Assembly: GCA_016791325.1 (NCBI GenBank)
Contig: JAEUMU010000015.1
Coordinates: 1 to 5,205, forward strand
Length of the DNA stretch: 5,205 bases
From: Hyphomonadaceae bacterium
GTDB taxonomy: Bacteria; Pseudomonadota; Alphaproteobacteria; Caulobacterales; Aquidulcibacteraceae
Direction of reading: 5' to 3'
Part shown: one piece after another, positions 1 through 5,205 of the stretch
Layout: each line of letters opens with the position of its first letter
How positions within the stretch are numbered: the first letter of the stretch is position 1
Notes under the pieces: generated by a model
Told to the model about the DNA's origin: nothing
The model's database searches: none
The model's input: only the letters and a program-made list of their open reading frames with translations
Program-made: the position numbers and the translations under genes

Positions 1-136
1 GCTGCCCACGCGCGTGCGCGGCGGCGACATCGTCGGCCAGGCTGGCCAGCCAGGCGCGCGCCGGTTGGCCTTCGGCGTCCACGAGCAGAGCGGAGCCGAT
101 TTTCAGCACGATACGTTTGGCGGCGGCGAGGGTCAT
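1..136 (-). CDS. proB: Glutamate 5-kinase, N-terminal fragment (runs off the left edge)
   Basis: Glutamate 5-kinase is a cytoplasmic enzyme that phosphorylates L-glutamate with ATP, the first step of proline synthesis. Only the first 45 codons are visible. They begin MTLAAAKRIVLKIGSALLVD, where K12 and G14-S15 fit the nucleotide-binding KxGSxLL motif at the start of ProB proteins. A helix-forming stretch follows (ARAWLASLADDVAAARTRG), as in alphaproteobacterial ProB. The ATG at 136 is favoured because this motif normally lies about ten residues from the N-terminus. No Shine-Dalgarno sequence precedes it; a -10-like element only 10 nt upstream suggests a leaderless or nearly leaderless message. 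The same-strand obgE upstream supports the call, since obg-proB neighbourhoods are common in this class. Another amino-acid kinase family member is possible but less likely; the catalytic and any PUA domain lie outside the window. Confidence 0.92.
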   Translation of the reverse strand, partial: MTLAAAKRIVLKIGSALLVDAEGQPARAWLASLADDVAAAHARGQ

Positions 137-145
137 GAGAGTGCG

Positions 146-175
146 GTTCTAGTCTGTCTTATGCAGCGCTGGCGA
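146..175 (-). promoter_or_regulatory. Possible proB promoter
   Basis: On the minus strand, ACTAGAAC (153 to 146) matches 7 of 8 positions of the GCTANAWC -10 consensus described for Caulobacter housekeeping promoters. A weak -35-like TCGCCA (175 to 170; 4 of 6 to TTGACA) lies 18 nt upstream of the TAGAAC hexamer. A start 6-9 nt downstream of the -10 would fall at about 136-140, on or just before the proB ATG, which would explain the missing Shine-Dalgarno. This is motif inspection only; the -35 is poor and the organism is not known. Confidence 0.33.
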
Positions 176-184
176 GGGTTTCGC

Positions 185-213
185 TTGCCCGGCGGGGCGG
201 AGGCGTCTAGGCG
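185..213 (+). promoter_or_regulatory. Weak promoter-like pair or ribosome site before the TerB-like gene
   Basis: Two weak readings are possible. TTGCCC (185-190) and TAGGCG (208-213) are 17 nt apart, and the ATG at 220 is 6 nt beyond, which would give a leaderless transcript; however the -10 matches TATAAT at only two positions. Alternatively GGAGG (199-203) is a good anti-Shine-Dalgarno match, but its 16-nt distance from the ATG is longer than usual. Neither is strong. No other start signal is visible in the 83-bp divergent spacer. Confidence 0.2.
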
Positions 214-215
214 CC
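202..215. repeat. Imperfect 14-bp palindrome just upstream of the TerB-like start codon
   Basis: GGCGTCTAGGCGCC is a dyad centred between 208 and 209. Six of the seven base pairs are Watson-Crick and one (206/211) is T-G. It ends 4 nt before the ATG at 220 and lies in the only spacer shared by the divergent proB and TerB-like genes. It could be an operator or a small mRNA hairpin, or a chance dyad in GC-rich DNA; only one copy was noticed. Confidence 0.25.
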
Positions 216-219
216 CCTC

Positions 220-663
220 ATGCTTGCAGACTTGCTCCGCCGGCTCTCGGGCCGGGCCGACGATGGCCGCGCCCTGGCCCCAGACGACGCCCGCATCGCG
301 GTCGCGGCGCTGCTGGTGATCGCCGCCAACGCCGACCACAAATATGAAGAAGCGGAGAAGGCCATGATCGAACAGGTGCTCGCCGCGCGCTACATGCTGA
401 CGCCGCACCAGGCTGCGGCGCTGCGCGCCGATGGCGAGGCGGCCGAGCACGCCTCGCTCGACATGTATCGCTTCACCGCTTTGATCAAAAAGGCCATCGA
501 ATACGAGGAGCGCGCCAGCATTATCGAAGCGCTCTGGCGCGTGGTGCTGACCGACCGCCGCCGTGACATGCATGAAGACGCGCTGATGCGCCGGGTGACA
601 GACCTTCTGGGGCTCGATTGGCGCGACGCCGTGGAGGCGCGCCAACTGGCCGAGCGCGGTTGA
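220..663 (+). CDS. TerB-like small helical protein (tellurite-resistance TerB / DjlA N-terminal fold)
   Basis: A 147-residue, apparently cytoplasmic protein without signal peptide or membrane segment. It resembles stand-alone TerB-domain proteins of alphaproteobacteria. The family is a helical bundle built of two similar halves, each with an acidic loop. Here the first half has AANADHKYEEAEKAMIEQVL (about residues 35-54) and the second EALWRVVLTDRRRDMHEDAL (103-122), followed by MRRVTDLLGL. The family usually has an Asp-Gly at the start of each loop; here D39 is followed by H40 and D112 by R113, so both glycines are replaced. Tellurite resistance is a family name only: none of the other ter genes is present, and a role in metal or envelope stress is unproven. 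The gene faces away from proB and towards obgE, so it is probably transcribed alone. The ATG at 220 gives the short amphipathic lead-in (MLADLLRRL) seen in relatives. Confidence 0.85.
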   Translation: MLADLLRRLSGRADDGRALAPDDARIAVAALLVIAANADHKYEEAEKAMIEQVLAARYMLTPHQAAALRADGEAAEHASLDMYRFTALIKKAIEYEERASIIEALWRVVLTDRRRDMHEDALMRRVTDLLGLDWRDAVEARQLAERG

Positions 664-669
664 CGCAGC

Positions 670-1794
<1,125 letters not shown>

Positions 1795-1803
1795 CGGCAT
1801 GAC

Positions 1804-4800
1804 TCAATCCGTTTCCCGCCGCCAGCGCAGCGAAACGCGCTGGTCGCCATTGCCCAGGAAGCTGGTGATCAGCACCAGGCGCGGGCGCACGGTCCATTCA
1901 ACGCGCGTTTGCGCCTGGCCGAGGCCGGTGCGCGCGACTTCAAGGTAAACGTCGCGCGTCAGGTAAACGCCGCCCGCCACCAGGAAGCCTCCGTCCTCAT
2001 CCTGGCGCACGGCGAAGCGGTCGAGCCCGGTCGCGGCGCGCGCGGCGTCGACGAGATCAATCGAGGCGCGCCCTGATAGCGCGGCCAGGCTGGACGCCAA
2101 CTGCGCGGCTTCGAAGGCGGATAGATCCTGCACAGAGCGCCCAAACAGCACTTGCGGCAGAATCTCGTCCTCCGGCAGGGCTGGGTCAGACGTGAACGAA
2201 ATCTCCGGCGCGCGCGCCGTGCCGGTGAGGCGCATGTAAGCGGTGAGATCGGCTGTATCGCGCCGGGCGACGAGATTGATGCGGGCGTCCAGCGGATCGC
2301 CGTTGAAGTCAATCCGCGCTTCTTGAATGTCGAACGGTTGGCCGGAGAGCGAAAGCGCCCCGCGCACAGCAGTGGCGGAGCCGAACACTTGCGGCGCGTG
2401 CGCCGTGCCGCCCAGGCGCATATTCAGCGCCCATTCCGCATCCACGCCGCGCCCGCGTGTAAACACCCGGCCCGGCGCGCGCACGCGCACGTCCAACGTG
2501 GTGGCGTTGTTGCGCCTATCTTCGGCGCGCTCGGCCTGTTCGGCGGTTTCATCCTCGATGCCTGGGCGGTTGATCTCGATCACGTCGATGGTGGCGATGC
2601 CGGCTTCGGCGTTGGTGGCGATGTCGATGTTGGCTTCGATGATGTTGAGTTCGCCGGTGAAGGACGAGCGCAAGCCCTCCCACGCCAGCGTGAGATTGCC
2701 GCTGGCGCGCGCGCGCGCTTCGGGGCGATCGGCCACGCGCACATTATCGAGCGAAACCTGGATGCGCCCTTCGCGCGGATTGGCGCTGCCGCCGGAGGCG
2801 GTAAGGCGTCCGCCGCCAGGGGCGGTCGCGGTGAACCGCGCGATCTGCACGCCATCGGCGCCAAAATCCACACGCGCATCGAGCGCGCTGAGCACAATGC
2901 CGGTGAGCTTATCCTCAAACCGGCCGTTGGCGATTTCGATGTGGCCGGCGCCGGAGAGGTGGCCCGCGCCGAACTGAAGTTCACCTTCGCCATCAAGCGC
3001 GCCGTCCAGCGATTGATCGGGCAGGCGTGCGGCGGCCCACAATGTGGCGGCGGGGCCGCGCACTGTCCACGTCGCGCGGCCGCGCCGTTCCGGCGCCAGC
3101 GCGATGCGCACCGGCGTTGCGTCGGTGACGACGGGCGCATCCGCCTGCAGGCGCGCAACCATGCCGTCGCTGGAGCGCGCATCGACGGTTGCGGTCAGGC
3201 GGGTTGTCGTCAGCGCGGCGTTCAGCTGCATATCCAGCGTGCCGCGCTGGCGGCCGGCGAAGCGCGCGGCCTGAAAGGCAAGGTTGGCCTCACCGGCCAG
3301 CCCGCCGCCTTGATTGGCCAGTGTGACGGCGCCGTCGATGCGCCCGGTGGCGCGTTCGCCCCAGATCGCCGCCAGCGGCGCCAACGGCGCATCCTCGATC
3401 TGCGCGGAGCCGGAAAGCGCGCGGCGGCGATCGCGCCATTGCGCCATCACCACACCATCGTCGATCGCGACGTTGACAGACGCATCGAAACTGCCGCCGC
3501 TCCAATCGACGGCGATCGGGGCGCGGGTAAAGAGGCTGGCGCCGGCAAGCTCGCCGCGGCCATCAATGTGGGCCCGGCTTTCGCGCGTGTTGACGCTGGC
3601 CGTGCCGGCGAACGTGAGCGGCGCCTGGTTCAGGCGGCCATGCATGTCGAACGTGGCCGCCAGCGCATGCAGCGGGCCGCTGGCCCGCAAGGTTGCGGTG
3701 CGCGCGTAAAGATCGCCAGCGCGCCCATTGGCGATCTGCGCGTCCAGCTGCAATTGCTCGGGCGTCAGCGAAAGATCGCCGCTGAGCCGGCCGGTGACGC
3801 CGCCGATCAGGCCATCCAAAACGCCATCGACCGCGAGTTGCGCGCTCAAACCGCGCGCGGTGACGTGCGCTTCGCCGCGCGCGTGCATGGCTCCAAGCTG
3901 GGCGGTGAGCTCGGTCAGATCGACGCCGCCTTCGCTCAGCGCCACGCGCGATTCGCCGCTGGCGGGTTGGCCGTTCACTGCGCCTTCGAGCGAAGCGCGC
4001 CCGACATAAGCTTGGCCCGCCGGCGCCAGCGTAAAGCTGAGGCGCGGCTGCTCCACGGTGACGCCGCCGGCCGCAAAGCTCGACATTGCGGCCTGCGCGC
4101 TGAGGGTGGGGCGGGCGATGTCGCCGGTGAGGCGGCCGGTGGCGTCAATGGCGCCGGCGATTTCCGCCCCGCCGACATTGAGCGGCCCGCGCGCCGACGC
4201 TTCGAGCGAAAGATCGCTCTGCCCGCCAACGATGCGGCCGGTGGCGGCGGCGCGCAGATTCTGCCCCTGCAGGCGCGCATGCGAAACTGTGACGCCGCCG
4301 TTCTCCACGCGCAATTGCGCGTCCAAAGCTGGCGCGCGGCCGAGCAGTTGTGGCGCGATTTCGGGGGCGCCAGCGATATTCTCGCCGGCGCCTTGCACGG
4401 CGAGCGTCCAGATGCGCGCGGCGCCTTGCGTGCCGCTAAAGGCGCGCCATTGCCCGCTTGCCGCGCCGCGCAAATCGGCGCTGAGCACGGCGAGGTTGCG
4501 CACGCGCCAGGCGCCGGAAAACTGGCCGTCGCCGCGCCCGGTCCAGCCGCGCGCGTCCAACGCCAGAGCATCGCCTTCAAGCGTTGCGCTTGTCAGCGCA
4601 AACCGGCCGCGGGTGCGGTCAAAGCTCAGGTCCGTGCGCAGGCGCGCATTGGCAAACAGCGCATCGCCCTCAGCGGCGCGGAGATCACCGTTGAGCGCGA
4701 AGGCGTCCTCGCTGAGCGAAGCTTGCACGGGGCCGCTGAAACTGGCGCGGCTTCCAAGCGCGGAGACATCACGAACGGTGAGATCGCCGCGAATGGCCGT

Positions 4801-5205
4801 GACGCCGCGGGCGCGGCGCAGTTCGCCCTCAAACCGCCCCGCGCCCAAATCGAACGGCGACTCGAACGCCACTTCAGAGACATGCGGCGAGGTGACGATG
4901 AAGCGCGCGCCGCCGCGCAGGCGCCGTTGCTGATCCACGCGTCCGCTGATCGCGGCGGCCAGTGCCGGGGTTTCGGCGCGGATGGCGAAGGCGCCGACGC
5001 GCTCGCCCTCTGCCTGTAGCGCCACGCGCGGGCCGATGCGCCGCGCGATCTCCCGCGTCAGCGGCAACGCTTCAAGCTCGGCGCTGGCGTCTAGCGACCA
5101 GGTTGCGGGCGTCCACTCCGCGACGCCGGCAAGCAATTGCGCGCCGCCCAGGCGCGCGCCGTATCGGGCGCTGCCAGTTTGCGTATCGCCCTCGCCCTCG
5201 GCGCT
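1804..5205 (-). CDS. tamB: TamB-family envelope protein (DUF490 C-terminal domain), N-terminus beyond the right edge
   Basis: TamB is a very long beta-structured inner-membrane-anchored protein that spans the periplasm and works with the outer-membrane protein TamA; the AsmA/TamB class is linked to phospholipid transport to the outer membrane and to insertion of some outer-membrane proteins. Visible are 1133 codons and a TGA stop. The frame is open to the window edge, and the first candidate starts inside (such as a TTG at 5136) are not credible, so the membrane anchor and some N-terminal residues lie outside. Most of the protein is repeated Gly/Ala/Leu-rich beta strands of the AsmA/TamB type. 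The last 340 residues or so (about 1807-2840) are the TamB C-terminal domain, with the hallmark PALPEDEILPQVLFGRS (about 2137-2186) followed by LSAFEAAQLASSLAALSG. A charged linker (about 2500-2575) interrupts this domain. There is no cysteine in the visible part, fitting an exported protein. tamA is often adjacent and may lie beyond the right edge. Confidence 0.95.
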   Translation of the reverse strand, partial: SAEGEGDTQTGSARYGARLGGAQLLAGVAEWTPATWSLDASAELEALPLTREIARRIGPRVALQAEGERVGAFAIRAETPALAAAISGRVDQQRRLRGGARFIVTSPHVSEVAFESPFDLGAGRFEGELRRARGVTAIRGDLTVRDVSALGSRASFSGPVQASLSEDAFALNGDLRAAEGDALFANARLRTDLSFDRTRGRFALTSATLEGDALALDARGWTGRGDGQFSGAWRVRNLAVLSADLRGAASGQWRAFSGTQGAARIWTLAVQGAGENIAGAPEIAPQLLGRAPALDAQLRVENGGVTVSHARLQGQNLRAAATGRIVGGQSDLSLEASARGPLNVGGAEIAGAIDATGRLTGDIARPTLSAQAAMSSFAAGGVTVEQPRLSFTLAPAGQAYVGRASLEGAVNGQPASGESRVALSEGGVDLTELTAQLGAMHARGEAHVTARGLSAQLAVDGVLDGLIGGVTGRLSGDLSLTPEQLQLDAQIANGRAGDLYARTATLRASGPLHALAATFDMHGRLNQAPLTFAGTASVNTRESRAHIDGRGELAGASLFTRAPIAVDWSGGSFDASVNVAIDDGVVMAQWRDRRRALSGSAQIEDAPLAPLAAIWGERATGRIDGAVTLANQGGGLAGEANLAFQAARFAGRQRGTLDMQLNAALTTTRLTATVDARSSDGMVARLQADAPVVTDATPVRIALAPERRGRATWTVRGPAATLWAAARLPDQSLDGALDGEGELQFGAGHLSGAGHIEIANGRFEDKLTGIVLSALDARVDFGADGVQIARFTATAPGGGRLTASGGSANPREGRIQVSLDNVRVADRPEARARASGNLTLAWEGLRSSFTGELNIIEANIDIATNAEAGIATIDVIEINRPGIEDETAEQAERAEDRRNNATTLDVRVRAPGRVFTRGRGVDAEWALNMRLGGTAHAPQVFGSATAVRGALSLSGQPFDIQEARIDFNGDPLDARINLVARRDTADLTAYMRLTGTARAPEISFTSDPALPEDEILPQVLFGRSVQDLSAFEAAQLASSLAALSGRASIDLVDAARAATGLDRFAVRQDEDGGFLVAGGVYLTRDVYLEVARTGLGQAQTRVEWTVRPRLVLITSFLGNGDQRVSLRWRRETD

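Noticed and set aside
133..645. A 170-codon minus-strand open frame opposite the TerB-like gene, which could have linked obgE to proB
   Set aside because: It is antisense to the plus-strand frame with clear TerB features, overlaps the proB start, and shows no domain pattern of its own.
1801..1805. GACTC as a CcrM (GANTC) methylation site controlling the tamB-obgE junction
   Set aside because: Single site; other GANTC sites occur inside tamB (such as 2160-2164), so there is no sign of a special cluster.
2152..5019. A 955-codon open frame on the plus strand opposite tamB
   Set aside because: It lies wholly antisense to a confident TamB gene. Its protein is low-complexity (Ala, Gly, Arg, His) without a recognisable domain, as expected from the reverse strand of a GC3-rich gene with few stop triplets.
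5134..5136. TTG at 5136 as the start of the TamB protein
   Set aside because: The frame stays open upstream to the window edge with sequence of the same character, and no signal anchor follows the TTG; the gene is simply cut by the window.

Overview
The window is visibly GC-rich with strong G/C in third codon positions. Its gene content (an alphaproteobacterial-type ProB start, Obg without an OCT domain, a TerB-like small protein and a large TamB) points to an alphaproteobacterium. A caulobacter/Hyphomonadaceae-like lineage is possible, but that is inference from protein style and the promoter-like motif, not from a marker gene.

Layout from left to right. (1) Positions 1-136, minus strand: the first 45 codons of glutamate 5-kinase (proB), running off the left edge. 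(2) 137-219: a short divergent spacer with a possible proB promoter and an imperfect palindrome. (3) 220-663, plus strand: a small TerB-like helical protein. (4) 670-1722, minus strand: the complete ribosome-associated GTPase obgE/cgtA, convergent with the TerB gene; only 6 nt separate the two stop codons. (5) 1723-1803: an 81-bp gap almost filled by an inverted array of 7-nt repeats that can fold into a long hairpin and also contains a weak terminator-like structure. (6) 1804-5205, minus strand: the C-terminal 1133 codons of a TamB-family envelope protein, open to the right edge, so its N-terminus lies outside the window.

The genes are mostly housekeeping: ribosome maturation control (Obg), proline synthesis (ProB) and envelope lipid/protein traffic (TamB). 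In many alphaproteobacteria obgE and proB are co-oriented near neighbours. Here they keep that order and strand, but a TerB-like gene on the opposite strand lies between them, and tamB rather than rpmA or an acetyltransferase is directly upstream of obgE. I see no RNA gene, CRISPR array, insertion sequence or phage gene. The best candidate for something not explained by the genes is the heptad-repeat hairpin between tamB and obgE. I did not find convincing evidence for a new multi-gene system.
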